NCBI RefSeq assembly: GCF_016892705.1
Contig: NZ_JAFEMB010000003.1
Location: 1-64,000 of the forward strand
Reading direction: 5' to 3'
Source of the DNA: Microvirga pudoricolor
GTDB lineage: Bacteria > Pseudomonadota > Alphaproteobacteria > Rhizobiales > Beijerinckiaceae
Length of the DNA stretch: 64,000 bases
Positions 26,668 through 36,665 of the stretch are shown here, piece after piece. Below the pieces are notes generated by a model that ran no database searches, was not told the DNA's origin, and saw nothing but the letters and a program-made list of their open reading frames with translations. A program made the translations under genes and the position numbers. Positions within the stretch are counted from its first letter, which is position 1. Each line of letters opens with the position of its first letter.

Positions 26668-27150
26668 TCAAGCCAGCGCCGCAAGACGGTTCAAAGCTTC
26701 GCCGTCGAGGCGCATGTGACGGTGATGCAGGTCGCGCATGCCAAGGCTTTCGTAGAACCTGATCGCAGGCCGCCCTTCCTCCACGAAAAGCTCGATCCGG
26801 ATCCAACCTCGTTCAACAGCCTCGCGGGCGACGGCGGCCATCAGAGCCCGGGCGGCTCCTGTGCGCCTATTCCCCGGCGTGACGTAGAGAGCATGGACGA
26901 TTCCCATCGGGTGTCCACGCCAGCCAGCGTAGCCGCGAAAGAACGACACGAATCCGACAGGCCGCCCGTCCCTCTCGGCGATGAGAGCTTCGAACAGCGG
27001 GTCGGGCCCGAACCCGCCAGCCCGGATGAGCTCTGCGGATGTCCACGGCGCTTGGCCCGGGAGGTGATCGGCCATCAATCCGGCCGTGAAGCCATAAAGG
27101 ATCTCGGCATCGCGCTCCTGTGCCGGACGGATCTGAACCAACGAGCCCAT
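26668..27150 (-). CDS. GNAT family N-acetyltransferase
   Basis: 160 residues. 'IVHALYVTPGNRRTGAARALM' has the acetyl-CoA pyrophosphate-binding motif A (R/Q-x-x-G-x-A form: RRTGAA). 'AIRFYESLGM' is motif B. The substrate cannot be inferred. It follows polA at 4 nt on the same strand. Confidence 0.87.
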   Translation of the reverse strand: MGSLVQIRPAQERDAEILYGFTAGLMADHLPGQAPWTSAELIRAGGFGPDPLFEALIAERDGRPVGFVSFFRGYAGWRGHPMGIVHALYVTPGNRRTGAARALMAAVAREAVERGWIRIELFVEEGRPAIRFYESLGMRDLHHRHMRLDGEALNRLAALA

Positions 27151-27154
27151 GACC

Positions 27155-30100
27155 CTAATGCGCCTCGTCCCAGTTCTGCGCCGCCCGGGCTTCGACGGCC
27201 AGGGGCACTTTCAGCGAGACCGCCGGGAAGGGCGCTTCCGTCATCACGCGGGAGATCACCGGCAGCGTCGCGTCGATCTCGTCGTCGGGCGCCTCGAACA
27301 CCAGTTCGTCGTGCACCTGCAGGAGCATGCGGGCCGAGAGGCGCTCGGCCTTGAGCGCATCCTCCATCCGCGCCATGGCGCGGCGGATGATATCGGCGGC
27401 GGTGCCCTGGATCGGTGCGTTGATGGCCTGGCGCTCCACGCCCGCGCGCTCGGACGGGTTGTTGGACTTGATCTGCGGGTAATGGCAGACGCGCCCGAAC
27501 AGGGTCGTCACGTAGCCCTTGTCGCGGCAGAACCGCTTGGTCTCGTCGATATAGGTGCGGATGCCGGGGAAGCGCTCGAAATACTGCTTGATGAAGGCGG
27601 CCGCGTCCGTGTTCGGAATGCCGAGCCTCACCGCGAGCCCGAAGGCCGAGATGCCGTAGATGATGCCGAAATTGATCGTCTTGGCCTGTCGGCGCAGGTC
27701 GCCCGTCATCTGGTCGAGGGGCACGCCGAACATGGCCGAGGCCGTGGCCGCGTGAATGTCGATTCCTTCCGCGAACGCCTCCTGCAATTGCGGGATGTCG
27801 GCGATGTGCGCGAGCAGCCGCAATTCGATCTGGCTGTAATCCGCCGAGATGATCTTGTGGCCGTCCGGCGCCACGAAGGCCTTGCGGATCTTGCGGCCCA
27901 TCTCGGTGCGGATCGGAATGTTCTGCAGGTTGGGATCGGAGGACGACAGCCGTCCCGTGGTCGTGGCCGCGAGAGAGAACGATGTGTGCACCCGCTTGGT
28001 CTCGGGGTGCAGGTGCTCCTGCAGCGAGTCGGTGTAGGTGGATTTCAGCTTCGAGAGCTGGCGCCATTCGAGAATCTTCTCGGGCAACTCATGGCCGGCC
28101 TGCGCCAATTCCTCCAGCAGGGTCGCGGGCGTGGCCCATTGGCCCGACGGCGTCTTCTTGGCGCCGGGCAGGCCCATCTTGCCGAACAGGATGTCGCCGA
28201 TCTGCTTCGGGGACCCAAGGGCGAATTTCTCGCCCGCCATCTCCTGAATCTCGTCCTCGAGGCGCGCCAGCGTCTGGGCGAAGTCGCCCGACAGCCGCGA
28301 CAGGATCTGCCGGTCTACCGCGATGCCGCGCATCTCCATGCGGGCGATCACATCCACCATGGGTCGCTCTAGGGTCTCGTAGACCGTGGTGCGGCGCTCG
28401 CCCACCAGACGAGGTTTCAGCATCTGCCACAGGCGTAAGGTGACGTCCGCATCTTCGGCCGCGTAGGCCGTGGCCTTTTGCAGCTCCACCTTGTCGAAGG
28501 TGAGCTTGTTGCGGCCCGTGCCCGCCACATCCGAGAAGCTGATGGGCGAATGGCCGAGATGACGCCGGGAGAGCTCGTCCATGCCGTGCGAGCCCTTGCC
28601 GGCGTCGAGCACGTAGGAGATCAGCATCGTGTCGTCATAGGGGCGCACGTCGATGCCGTAGCGCTTGAACACGATCCAGTCGTATTTCATGTTCTGGCCG
28701 ATCTTGAGGACCGACGAATCCTCCAGGAGCGGCTTCAAGACCTCGAGCGCCCGGTCCATGGGCAATTGGCCCGGCACCATGCCGCCGCCGAAGAGGTCGG
28801 AATCGCCCCGGTGCTGGAGCGGCACGTAGCAGGCCTTGCCGGCCTCCGTGGCCAGCGAGAAGCCCACCAGATCGGCGAGATTCGCGTCGAGCGCGCTGGT
28901 CTCGGTATCGACGGCCACATAGCCCTGCTCGCGCGCGCTGGCGATCCATTCCTCGAGCCGTTCCAGGCTTGTGACGGTCTCGTAGGCGCTCGTGTCGAAA
29001 GCCTGGGAAGAGGCCTCCGCGGCGCGGCGGCCCGCCATCGCGGCCGGGGTGCCGACGCCGTCCAGGGGTTTGCGGAGGGTGGCGGTCTCGGGCAGGTCGA
29101 GGCCCGCGAAGGGGTCGACCTCCCCCGACGCAGCCTGGTTATCGAAGAACGGCACCGCGTCGTCGGTGGCGACGGGCGTGCCGGTCCCCTCCCAGCGAAT
29201 GCCCTCGCCGCCGGGCATCAGGCGCGGATCGGGCTCGATGCCCGTGGGGTCGGCATCGTAGAGCTCCGCCACGCGCCGGGTGACGGTGTTGAACTCCATG
29301 GCCTTCAGGAAGCCGATCAGCGTCTTCGGATCGGGGTCGGGCACGCGCAGGTCGTCCAGGGGCACGGGCAGCGGCGCCGCGCAATCGAGGGTCACCAGCT
29401 TCTTGGACAGGCGGGCCGTCTCCGCGTTATTGATGAGCGTCTCCCGGCGCTTGGGCTGCTTGATTTCCGGCGCGCGCTCCAGAAGCGTCTCCAGGTCGCC
29501 GAACTCCTTGATGAGCTGGGCGGCGGTCTTGAGGCCGATGCCGGGCACGCCGGGCACGTTGTCGGAGGTGTCGCCCATGAGGGCGAGAACGTCGCCGATC
29601 TTCTCCGGCGGGATGCCCTCCCAGCGCTCGGTCACGGCGGCCTCGTCGAGGTTGCGCTCGGGCCGGTAGCCCGGCTTGCCCTTGGAGCCGGATTCGAAGT
29701 CGTAGAAGCAGACCTTCGGGCCCACGAGCTGCATCAGGTCCTTGTCGGACGACACGATCAGCACGTCCGCGCCCCGGGCCTTGGCCTCCTGGGTATAGGT
29801 GGCGATGAGGTCGTCGGCCTCGTAGCGCAGGAGTTCCACGGGCTCCATGCCGAAGGCCCGGATCGCCTCGCGCATGAGAGGCATCTGCACCTTCAGGTCG
29901 CTCGGCGCGTCCGGGCGGTGGCCCTTGTAATCCTCGTATAATTCCTTGCGGAACGAACCTTCCGATTTGTCGAGCACGATGGCCAGATGCGTCGGCTTCA
30001 GCCCCGCCGCGCCGTCGCGCACGAATTGCAGGAGCTTCGACACGAACAGCCGCACGGCCCCGGTCGGCATCCCGTCCGAGATGCGGGTGTTGTACTTCGA

Positions 30101-30199
30101 ATCCTGGTTCATGGACTGGAAGTAGGCCCGGTAGATGAAGGAGGAGCCATCGACGAGGAAAACGTGGTCGCCGGCTTGGACGGGACGGGAGGTGGCCAT
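27155..30199 (-). CDS. polA: DNA polymerase I
   Basis: 1014 residues: 5'-3' exonuclease (1-~300, 'FLVDGSSFIYRAYF', 'VPGVPGIGLKTAAQLI'), 3'-5' exonuclease (~405-600, 'VAVDTETSALD'), and polymerase (~620-1014) with motif A 'DYSQIELRLLAHI', motif B 'RQAKTINFGIIYG' and motif C 'QVHDELVFEAP'. Acidic exonuclease residues are present, so proofreading looks intact. It is longer than E. coli Pol I (928), as usual in alphaproteobacteria. The region upstream holds a large palindromic repeat. Confidence 0.98.
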   Translation of the reverse strand: MATSRPVQAGDHVFLVDGSSFIYRAYFQSMNQDSKYNTRISDGMPTGAVRLFVSKLLQFVRDGAAGLKPTHLAIVLDKSEGSFRKELYEDYKGHRPDAPSDLKVQMPLMREAIRAFGMEPVELLRYEADDLIATYTQEAKARGADVLIVSSDKDLMQLVGPKVCFYDFESGSKGKPGYRPERNLDEAAVTERWEGIPPEKIGDVLALMGDTSDNVPGVPGIGLKTAAQLIKEFGDLETLLERAPEIKQPKRRETLINNAETARLSKKLVTLDCAAPLPVPLDDLRVPDPDPKTLIGFLKAMEFNTVTRRVAELYDADPTGIEPDPRLMPGGEGIRWEGTGTPVATDDAVPFFDNQAASGEVDPFAGLDLPETATLRKPLDGVGTPAAMAGRRAAEASSQAFDTSAYETVTSLERLEEWIASAREQGYVAVDTETSALDANLADLVGFSLATEAGKACYVPLQHRGDSDLFGGGMVPGQLPMDRALEVLKPLLEDSSVLKIGQNMKYDWIVFKRYGIDVRPYDDTMLISYVLDAGKGSHGMDELSRRHLGHSPISFSDVAGTGRNKLTFDKVELQKATAYAAEDADVTLRLWQMLKPRLVGERRTTVYETLERPMVDVIARMEMRGIAVDRQILSRLSGDFAQTLARLEDEIQEMAGEKFALGSPKQIGDILFGKMGLPGAKKTPSGQWATPATLLEELAQAGHELPEKILEWRQLSKLKSTYTDSLQEHLHPETKRVHTSFSLAATTTGRLSSSDPNLQNIPIRTEMGRKIRKAFVAPDGHKIISADYSQIELRLLAHIADIPQLQEAFAEGIDIHAATASAMFGVPLDQMTGDLRRQAKTINFGIIYGISAFGLAVRLGIPNTDAAAFIKQYFERFPGIRTYIDETKRFCRDKGYVTTLFGRVCHYPQIKSNNPSERAGVERQAINAPIQGTAADIIRRAMARMEDALKAERLSARMLLQVHDELVFEAPDDEIDATLPVISRVMTEAPFPAVSLKVPLAVEARAAQNWDEAH

Positions 30200-30292
30200 G
30201 GGGTCTCAGACGTGAAAACGGACCCGCAAGAGATAGTGTCTTTGGGGGCCGGTGGCTATGCCTGACGAAACGCATGCCCTCAAACTCACAGC

Positions 30293-30477
30293 CCTCATCC
30301 TGAGGAAGGCCGCATCCTCCCCTCGACCTCATCCTGAGGAGCCGCTTGAGCGGCGTCTCGAAGGAGGGTTCCAGCAGAGTGTCTCCGGTGCTGGCTGGAC
30401 CATCCTTCGAGACGAGTTGCTTCGCAACTCCCTCAGGATGAGGTCGAGACACCCGCTACGCGGGCCCTCAGGATGAC
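30293..30477. repeat. Intergenic palindromic repeat (rhizobial type)
   Basis: Nested inverted repeat between polA and xylR. The element runs from 'CATCCTGAGG' (30295) to 'CCTCAGGATG' (30467). Inner arms include CTCGACCTCATCCTGAGG (30322-30339) against CCTCAGGATGAGGTCGAG (30431-30448), and GTCTCGAAGGA (30355-30365) against TCCTTCGAGAC (30403-30413). Such large palindromes recur in the intergenic DNA of many Rhizobiales. It contains no gene. Confidence 0.75.
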
Positions 30478-30493
30478 GGCGTCGTCGAACTTG

Positions 30494-31696
30494 CTAAGCC
30501 GCCTTCAGCCGCGCCAGCTCCCCGTCCAGCTCGCGCAGGGCCTGGATAATAACGCCCTCGGTGAGAAGGTCGATGGAGGATTCGACCACGTGGATGGCGG
30601 CCAGCATCCTCAGCTCCTGGATGGTCTGGGTCTCCAGCGCCGCCTCGAAGGAGGGGCGAAGCAAGTCCATGGCGCGGGTGGCCGGGCCGCAGATCACCAC
30701 ATGGTCGGGCTCCAGGGTCTGGATCAGGATGCCGACCGCGTCGCCCAGGACCTCGCCGGCCTCGCGGAAGAGGTTGAGCAGGGCCGGATCGCCCGCCCGC
30801 GCTTGGCGTACGATGGTGGCCATGGCCTCCTCGCCGGGGATCAGGGCGTTGGGGGCCGGGCGGTGGTCGATGAGCTGGGCGTCCCGATGCAGGGCGTAAT
30901 CGGCCAGGAAGGCCTCGATGCAGCCGCGCCCGCCGCAGCGGCATTGCGGGCCGCTCCGGCGCAGGCGCACATGGCCGAACTCGCTGCCGCCCGACCGGGC
31001 GCCCCGGTAAAGCTCCCCGTTGATCAGAAAGCCCAGCCCCACGCCGTCGCCGACCATGAGGCAAGCGGTGCGGCCCGCCCGCAGCGTCGGGTCGCGCTGG
31101 GCCAGGGCGAAGGCCATGGCGCTGGCGTCGTTGTCGAGGAGTACGGGCTTGCCGAGCCGTCCCCGGAGCCCTTCGGCCAAGGGCAGATCGCGGGTGCCGA
31201 GAACCGGGCTCCAGGCCACCACGCCGTCCCGCGTGTCCACATAGCCCTGGCAGGCGAGGCCGACCGCCTTCACGTCCGGGGCTCCCGACTCGCGGGCGAA
31301 GGTCGTGATGAGGTCGGCCAGGAGATCCATCAGGTCGTCTGCGCTCAGGTTTCGCAGGGGGCGCTCGATCCGCCGCGAAGCCCGGCTGCGTCCGGCGCTG
31401 TCCACGAGCCGCAGCTCGATGCGGTTGTAGCCGGTCCATACGCCGATGACGGAGCCTAGATTCTCTGAGAAATAGAGCCGGACCTTGGGGCGACCCCGCA
31501 GCAGACCGCCAGTTGCCTCGCTGCCATCCTCGGTGACGAGAATCCCTTCATCCAACAGGCTTGCGGTCAGGTCGGAGACGCTTGCCGGACTCATGCCGAG
31601 CTGCTGCCCGAGCTCCACCCGCGCCATGGGGCCATCCTGGCGCAGGGCATCCAACAGGCGGCGGCGGGTCGCCTCCCGGGGCGTGGGCGCATTCAC
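30494..31696 (-). CDS. xylR: ROK-family repressor, probable XylR
   Basis: 400 residues from GTG 31696 (GGGAGAGG upstream). Residues 5-60 form a winged helix ('MARVELGQQLGMSPASVSDL'), the rest a ROK sugar-kinase-like domain with 'CRCGGRGCIEAF' (~residues 250-262, the zinc-binding Cys set) and 'LLDNDASAMAFA'. An in-frame upstream extension runs into the xylF leader and is rejected. It is divergent from xylFHG-xylB with a 214-bp intergenic region, so it most likely represses the xylose genes and is released by xylose. Confidence 0.88.
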   Translation of the reverse strand: MNAPTPREATRRRLLDALRQDGPMARVELGQQLGMSPASVSDLTASLLDEGILVTEDGSEATGGLLRGRPKVRLYFSENLGSVIGVWTGYNRIELRLVDSAGRSRASRRIERPLRNLSADDLMDLLADLITTFARESGAPDVKAVGLACQGYVDTRDGVVAWSPVLGTRDLPLAEGLRGRLGKPVLLDNDASAMAFALAQRDPTLRAGRTACLMVGDGVGLGFLINGELYRGARSGGSEFGHVRLRRSGPQCRCGGRGCIEAFLADYALHRDAQLIDHRPAPNALIPGEEAMATIVRQARAGDPALLNLFREAGEVLGDAVGILIQTLEPDHVVICGPATRAMDLLRPSFEAALETQTIQELRMLAAIHVVESSIDLLTEGVIIQALRELDGELARLKAA

Positions 31697-31910
31697 AGCC
31701 GTTCCTCTCCCGTTTTTCTTCGCCACATGAATAAAACATAATTCCAGATTGGCATCTTCGACCAAAAGATAACGCCACGGCGGCTTGATGGCGGTATCGT
31801 GTCGGATATTTATTTCCGCTGTCGAAGAAACGTGCAGCCCTCGGCGGAGGGCCGGAGTGGCTGCAACCTCAAGGGACATCGGGCGCGAAAGCCCGTTCAG
31901 GAGGAAGCCC

Positions 31911-32957
31911 ATGATTTCCAAGAAACACGTCATGATCAGTTTCGCGGCCCTGGCCCTGTCGGCCAATGCCGCCTTCGCTCAAGCGAAAGGCCCCGTGGTG
32001 GGCGTGAGCTGGTCGAACTTCCAGGAAGAGCGCTGGAAGACCGACGAGGCCGCCATCAAGGCAGCCGTCGAGAAGGCCGGTGGCACCTACGTGTCGGCCG
32101 ACGCGCAATCCTCGCCCGCCAAGCAGCTCACGGACATCGAGAGCCTTATCGCCCGCGGCGCCAAGGCGCTGATCATTCTGGCGCAGGATTCCGACGCGGT
32201 GCGTCCGGCGGTCGAGAAGGCTGTGGCGGAGGGTATCCCGGTGGTGGGCTACGACCGCCTCATCGAGATCCCGCAGGTCTTCTACCTGACCTTCGACAAC
32301 GTCGAGGTCGGCCGTCTCCAGGCGCGAGAGATCCTGAAGGCGAAGCCCGAGGGGACCTATGCGTTCATCAAGGGCTCCGGCTCCGATCCCAACGCCAACT
32401 TCCTGTTCCAGGGCTCCATGGAAGTGCTCAAGCCCGCCATGGATGCCGGCAAGATCAAGAACGGCGGCGAGGCCTACACGGACGGCTGGCTCCCGGCCAA
32501 CGCGCAGCGGAACATGGAGCAGTTCCTCACCAAGAACAACAACAAGATCGACGCCGTGATCGCCGCCAATGACGGCACAGCGGGCGGCGCCATCGCGGCC
32601 CTGTCGGCGCAGGGTCTTGCGGGCTCGGTTCCGGTCTCCGGCCAGGACGCCGACAAGGCGGCCCTCAACCGGGTGGCGCTCGGCACCCAGACCGTCTCCG
32701 TGTTCAAGGATGCCCGCGAACTCGGCCGCAACGCGGCGGAAATCGCCGTGCAGCTCGCGGGCGGCAAGAAGCTGGGCGAGATCTCGGGCTCCAAGTCCTG
32801 GAATCTCGGCCCGAAGAAGCAGGCCATGACGGCCCTGTTCCTCACCCCGGTGGCGATCACGAAGGACAACCTCGACGTGGTCATCAACGCGGGCTGGATC
32901 ACAAAGGACGTGGCCTGCCAGGGCGTGAAGGCCGGCACCGTCAAGGCCTGCAACTAA
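31911..32957 (+). CDS. xylF: D-xylose ABC transporter, periplasmic binding protein XylF
   Basis: 348 residues from ATG 31911 (AGGAGG 7 nt upstream), signal peptide to about residue 23 (AAFAQA). '[23 protein letters not shown]', '[20 protein letters not shown]' and '[21 protein letters not shown]' closely follow E. coli XylF. It captures xylose in the periplasm for XylH/XylG. First gene of xylF-xylH-xylG-xylB. The longer frame at 31785 overlaps the xylR promoter and is not used. Confidence 0.93.
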   Translation: MISKKHVMISFAALALSANAAFAQAKGPVVGVSWSNFQEERWKTDEAAIKAAVEKAGGTYVSADAQSSPAKQLTDIESLIARGAKALIILAQDSDAVRPAVEKAVAEGIPVVGYDRLIEIPQVFYLTFDNVEVGRLQAREILKAKPEGTYAFIKGSGSDPNANFLFQGSMEVLKPAMDAGKIKNGGEAYTDGWLPANAQRNMEQFLTKNNNKIDAVIAANDGTAGGAIAALSAQGLAGSVPVSGQDADKAALNRVALGTQTVSVFKDARELGRNAAEIAVQLAGGKKLGEISGSKSWNLGPKKQAMTALFLTPVAITKDNLDVVINAGWITKDVACQGVKAGTVKACN

Positions 32958-33092
32958 GCGCTTCGCCTTCCGAACCTATCAAGACCCGTCCGCCTCCGCG
33001 TCGTTCGACCGGAGGCGGCGGCACATCGACGGGGACCTATGGTAGTGTGATGCCAGGCCCGAGATGAAACCTTTCATTGTCAGCAGGACGCC

Positions 33093-34388
33093 ATGACCGC
33101 ACCTGTCGCCGCAACGGCTCCGCCGTCCACGTCTTCCGGCTCGCTCCTTTCGAAACTCGAAATCGATTCCCGCATGATCGGCATGCTGGCGGCGCTAGCC
33201 GTCATCTGGATCGGCTTCGACGTGCTCTCGGGCGGCGTGTTCCTAACCCCGCGCAACCTGTGGAACCTGTCGGTCCAGACCGCCTCCGTGGCGATCATGT
33301 CCACCGGCATGGTGCTCATCATCGTGACGCGCAATATCGATTTGTCGGTGGGCGCGATCCTCGGCGTGGTCGGCATGATCATCGGCGTGGTGCAGGTGCA
33401 ATGGCTGCCCGCCTATCTGGGCTTCGAGAGCTGGCTCACGGCCCCCATCGCGGTTCTGGTCGCGATCACGGTGGGTGGCCTCATCGGGCTGTTCCAGGGC
33501 TGGCTCATCGCGTACCTGGCAATCCCGTCCTTCATCGTGACGCTGGGCGGCCTGCTCGTGTGGCGCGGCGCGGCGTGGTGGGTCACGGCCGGCCAGACCA
33601 TCGCGCCCATGGATACCCGCTTCAAGGCGTTCGGCGGCGGCGTGGAAGGCGCGCTCGGCGCCACCGCCACCTGGATCATCGCGGCGCTCGCCTGCGGCGC
33701 CATCGTGGTGGCGCTGGGCCTCTCGCGCCGCCGTCGCGTCCGCTTCGGGTTTCCGGTCCGTCCGGGCTGGGCCGATGCGGTGATCGCCGCAATCGCCTGC
33801 GGGGCGGTGCTGGGCGCCGCCGCGGTCATGAACGCCTATCCGATGCCCACCGGCACCGCGCGGGCTTGGGCCGAGGCGCGGGGCATCGCATGGCCCAGCG
33901 GCGGGTTGTTCATCCCGCAAGGAGTGGCGCTGCCCGTGCTCATCGCCGTGGTGGTCGGGCTCGTCATGACCTTCCTGGCCACGCGCCTGCGCTTCGGCCG
34001 CTACGTGTTCGCCATCGGCGGCAACCCTGAGGCGGCGGAGCTGTCGGGCATCAACACCCGTTGGACCCTCATGAAGGTGTTCGGCCTCATGGGCGTGCTC
34101 TGCGGCATCGCGGCCTGTATCTCCACGGCGCGCCTCAACGCCGCCACCAACGCGGCCGGCACCCTGGACGAGCTCTACGTCATCGCCTCGGCGGTCATCG
34201 GCGGCACGTCGCTTGCGGGCGGCGTCGGCACGGTGGCGGGCGCCATGCTCGGCGCGCTGGTGATGCAGTCGCTGCAATCCGGCATGGTGCTGCTCGGCGT
34301 CGACACCCCCCTGCAGAACATCGTCGTGGGCGCCGTGCTGGTTCTGGCCGTCTGGGTCGACGGCGTCTATCGCCGCCGCATCAAGTGA
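33093..34388 (+). CDS. xylH: D-xylose ABC transporter permease XylH
   Basis: 431 residues, about 10-12 membrane helices of the ribose/xylose permease family ('[21 protein letters not shown]', '[16 protein letters not shown]'). An extra ~70-residue hydrophilic/hydrophobic insertion between the two halves (~residues 195-270) makes it longer than ~330-residue RbsC and similar to XylH. AGGA precedes ATG. Only 2 nt separate its stop from the earliest possible xylG start. Confidence 0.92.
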   Translation: MTAPVAATAPPSTSSGSLLSKLEIDSRMIGMLAALAVIWIGFDVLSGGVFLTPRNLWNLSVQTASVAIMSTGMVLIIVTRNIDLSVGAILGVVGMIIGVVQVQWLPAYLGFESWLTAPIAVLVAITVGGLIGLFQGWLIAYLAIPSFIVTLGGLLVWRGAAWWVTAGQTIAPMDTRFKAFGGGVEGALGATATWIIAALACGAIVVALGLSRRRRVRFGFPVRPGWADAVIAAIACGAVLGAAAVMNAYPMPTGTARAWAEARGIAWPSGGLFIPQGVALPVLIAVVVGLVMTFLATRLRFGRYVFAIGGNPEAAELSGINTRWTLMKVFGLMGVLCGIAACISTARLNAATNAAGTLDELYVIASAVIGGTSLAGGVGTVAGAMLGALVMQSLQSGMVLLGVDTPLQNIVVGAVLVLAVWVDGVYRRRIK

Positions 34389-34399
34389 GGATGAGCGTC

Positions 34400-34435
34400 A
34401 TGATCCAGGAAGGCTCCATGATCCAAGAGGGTTCG
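34400..34435 (+). repeat. Tandem 18-bp duplication at the xylG start region
   Basis: Two near-identical 18-bp units, ATGATCCAGGAAGGCTCC (34400-34417) and ATGATCCAAGAGGGTTCG (34418-34435), each able to encode MIQEGS in frame with xylG. They give successive ATG and AGGA/GAGG sites, which may affect where xylG translation begins. Confidence 0.75.
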
Positions 34436-35230
34436 ATGGCAACGGACATTGCAGCGCCGGTCCAAAGGACGCCCCTCGTGGAGATGCGTGACATCTCCAT
34501 CGCGTTCGGCGGCATCAAGGCCGTGGACGGCGTCACGGTCGACCTTCGCCCCGGCGAGGTCGTGGGCCTGCTCGGCCATAACGGCGCGGGCAAGTCCACG
34601 CTGATCAAGATCCTGTCCGGCGCCTACCGGCCGGACTCGGGCGAGATCTACGTGAACGGCGAGAAGGCCGATATCAGCATGCCCCGCGACGCCAAAAAAT
34701 ACGGCATCGAGACGATCTACCAGACCCTGGCGCTCGCCGACAACATTGATGCTGCGGGCAACATCTTCCTGGGCCGTGAGGTGCGCACACCTTTTGGAAC
34801 GCTCGACGACGCCACCATGGAGGCGGAGACCCGCAAGGTCATGGCGCGGCTGAACCCGCATTTCCGCCGTTTCAAGGAGCCCGTGAAAGCGCTCTCGGGC
34901 GGCCAGCGCCAATCGGTGGCGATCGCCCGCGCGATCTACTTCAACGCCCGCGTCCTCATCATGGACGAGCCCACGGCGGCGCTCGGCCCGGCCGAGACCA
35001 AGCAGGTGGCCGATCTGGTGCTGCAGCTGAAGAAGGAGGGTATCGGCATCTTCCTCATCAGCCACGACATCCACGACGTGTTCGGCCTCGCCGACCGGGT
35101 GAGCGTGATGAAGAACGGCAAGCTCGTGGGCTCGGCCAACGTGTCCGACGTGACCCAGGACGAGGTGCTCGGCATGATTATTCTCGGCAAGTGCCCGCCC
35201 GGCGCGACGCCGGGACCCGGCGCGGGATAA
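34436..35230 (+). CDS. xylG: Sugar ABC transporter ATPase XylG, single-cassette form
   Basis: 264 residues from ATG 34436. Walker [10 protein letters not shown] is at 47-55, signature LSGGQRQ at 153-159 and Walker B LIMDEPT at 174-180. E. coli XylG has two cassettes (~510 residues); here only one is encoded, as in FrcA-type rhizobial systems, so the working unit is probably a homodimer. Four in-frame ATGs (34391, 34400, 34418, 34436) precede the gene within an 18-bp tandem duplication; the last has AAGAGGG before it. Confidence 0.88.
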   Translation: MATDIAAPVQRTPLVEMRDISIAFGGIKAVDGVTVDLRPGEVVGLLGHNGAGKSTLIKILSGAYRPDSGEIYVNGEKADISMPRDAKKYGIETIYQTLALADNIDAAGNIFLGREVRTPFGTLDDATMEAETRKVMARLNPHFRRFKEPVKALSGGQRQSVAIARAIYFNARVLIMDEPTAALGPAETKQVADLVLQLKKEGIGIFLISHDIHDVFGLADRVSVMKNGKLVGSANVSDVTQDEVLGMIILGKCPPGATPGPGAG

Positions 35231-35333
35231 CGTCATCCCGGACGAAGCGCAGCGCAGATCCGGGATCGTCCCTCGAATGAAGCTTCCCGTCAAACGATCC
35301 CGGGTTCCGCATGCGCGGCCCCGGGATGACGGT
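35231..35333. repeat. Palindromic intergenic repeat between xylG and xylB
   Basis: Inverted arms 'CGTCATCCCGG..GATCCGGGATCGT' (35231-35269) and 'ACGATCCCGGG..CCCCGGGATGACG' (35294-35331). This is a family of palindromes common in alphaproteobacterial intergenic DNA. As RNA it would fold into a long hairpin between xylG and xylB and could lower xylB expression. Confidence 0.7.
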
Positions 35334-35362
35334 GTCGATGCAACGAACAACATGAGACATCC

Positions 35363-36115
35363 ATGACCCAGACCATCTATGGCTCCCTGAAGGGCAAGAC
35401 CGTTCTCGTCACGGGCGGCGCGAGCGGCATCGGCGAGAGCATCGTGGAATCCTTCCATGCGCAAGGCGCGAAGGTGGGCGTCCTCGACTATAACGCCGAG
35501 GCCGGGCAGGCCCTGGCCAAGCGCCTCGGCGAGGGTGTCCATTTCGAGCACAACGACGTGCGCGACATCCCGGCCCTGCAGGCCGCCATCCGGCGCGTGA
35601 GCGAGGCGCTCGGTCCCATCACGATCCTGGTCAACAACGCGGCCCGCGACGACCGCCACACCATCGACCAGGTCACGCCCGACTACTGGCGCGAGCGCTT
35701 CGCCACGAATCTCGACCATCAGTTCTTCGCGGCCCAGGCCGTGCTGCCGGACATGGAGAGGGCGGGCGGCGGATCGATCGTCAATATGGGGTCCACGAGC
35801 TACATGGTGAGCGACGATTCGTTCGCGGCCTACAAGACCGCCAAGTCGGCCGTGGTCGGGCTGACGCGGGCGCTCGCCCGGGAACTCGGGCCGAAGAACA
35901 TCCGCGTCAACTGCATCATCCCGGGCTGGATTATGACCCAGCGCCAGATCGACCTGTGGCTCAATCCCGATAGCGAGGCGGAGCTGATGCGTCGCCAATG
36001 CGTCAAGCGCCGCCTCGTTCCGCAGGACGTCGCCAACGTGGTGCTGTTCTTCGGCTCGGAGGATTCGAGCGCCATGTCGGCCCAGAGCTATCTGGTGGAC
36101 GGCGGCTGGGTCTGA
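35363..36115 (+). CDS. xylB: SDR, probable D-xylose 1-dehydrogenase (NAD+)
   Basis: 250 residues. NAD loop TGGASGIG is at 17-24, with the Ser (~144)-Tyr157-Lys161 catalytic set in GSTSY and YKTAK. 'IYGSLKGK' at the N-terminus, 'NNAARDDRH' (91-99) and 'YWRER' resemble the Caulobacter D-xylose dehydrogenase closely. With XylFHG upstream and the ROK repressor, the locus fits oxidative xylose catabolism (Weimberg or Dahms) that starts with xylonolactone formation. Other pathway genes (lactonase, dehydratase) are not in the window. 'GAGACATCC' before ATG is a weak ribosome site. Confidence 0.85.
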   Translation: MTQTIYGSLKGKTVLVTGGASGIGESIVESFHAQGAKVGVLDYNAEAGQALAKRLGEGVHFEHNDVRDIPALQAAIRRVSEALGPITILVNNAARDDRHTIDQVTPDYWRERFATNLDHQFFAAQAVLPDMERAGGGSIVNMGSTSYMVSDDSFAAYKTAKSAVVGLTRALARELGPKNIRVNCIIPGWIMTQRQIDLWLNPDSEAELMRRQCVKRRLVPQDVANVVLFFGSEDSSAMSAQSYLVDGGWV

Positions 36116-36131
36116 ACCCTTCCGACATGAA

Positions 36132-36165
36132 GAAAGCCATGGGGCGCCGGGGCTCCATGGCTTTC
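36132..36165. terminator. Bidirectional hairpin terminator between xylB and DUF2059 gene
   Basis: GAAAGCCATGG (36132-36142) / CCATGGCTTTC (36155-36165), 12-base loop, in the gap between two converging genes. There is no long T-run, so strength is uncertain. Confidence 0.55.
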
Positions 36166-36170
36166 AGGGC

Positions 36171-36665
36171 TCATGGCTTCAGGGCCTGCTGAAGCTGCGG
36201 ATCGTCAGCCAGCCGCTTCTGAATGCGCGGCGTGTACTGCGTCGCCATGAACTGCTGCGTCTGCTGAGCCAGGCCGCTCATGATCGTCGATGTCTTGCCG
36301 GCGATGCCCGCTCCGACCGGAGTGCGATAGAAATCATACAACGCGCCGATTTCATCGTCCGACAGTTGCTTCTTGTAATAGTCGACGGCGAATTGCAGCA
36401 ATTGCGGTTGAACGGCGGCGAGTTCCTGATCGGCAAGGGACAGGATATGATCGGCCAGTTCCGGCGTGATCTTGCTCGAGGCATTCTTGATCTGCTGGAG
36501 CAGCAGGGGCTTGAAGGCGTCGAACCCGAGTTGGACGCCTTTCTGGAAATCCGTCACCTGGAAGATGTAGCGGACCTTGTCGTCCACGCTGGGCGACGAT
36601 TGGGCGAGGGCCAGCTGTGGGAGAACAAGCGCACACAACAGAGGTAGAATTCTGAGCAGTTTCAC
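36171..36665 (-). CDS. Secreted DUF2059-domain protein
   Basis: 164 residues, GTG start at 36665 (AAAGGA upstream), signal peptide to ~residue 21 (PQLALAQ). The body is helical, with 'LLQFAVDYYKKQLSDDEIGALYDFYRTPVGAGIAGK', the diagnostic stretch of DUF2059. The family is periplasmic with unknown role. Convergent with xylB and 77 nt from ampG start of transcription on the same strand. Confidence 0.85.
   Translation of the reverse strand: MKLLRILPLLCALVLPQLALAQSSPSVDDKVRYIFQVTDFQKGVQLGFDAFKPLLLQQIKNASSKITPELADHILSLADQELAAVQPQLLQFAVDYYKKQLSDDEIGALYDFYRTPVGAGIAGKTSTIMSGLAQQTQQFMATQYTPRIQKRLADDPQLQQALKP

Noticed and set aside
31785..31910. Extension of xylF to ATG 31785
   Set aside because: It has no ribosome site and adds a basic tail before a normal signal peptide; it overlaps the xylR promoter.
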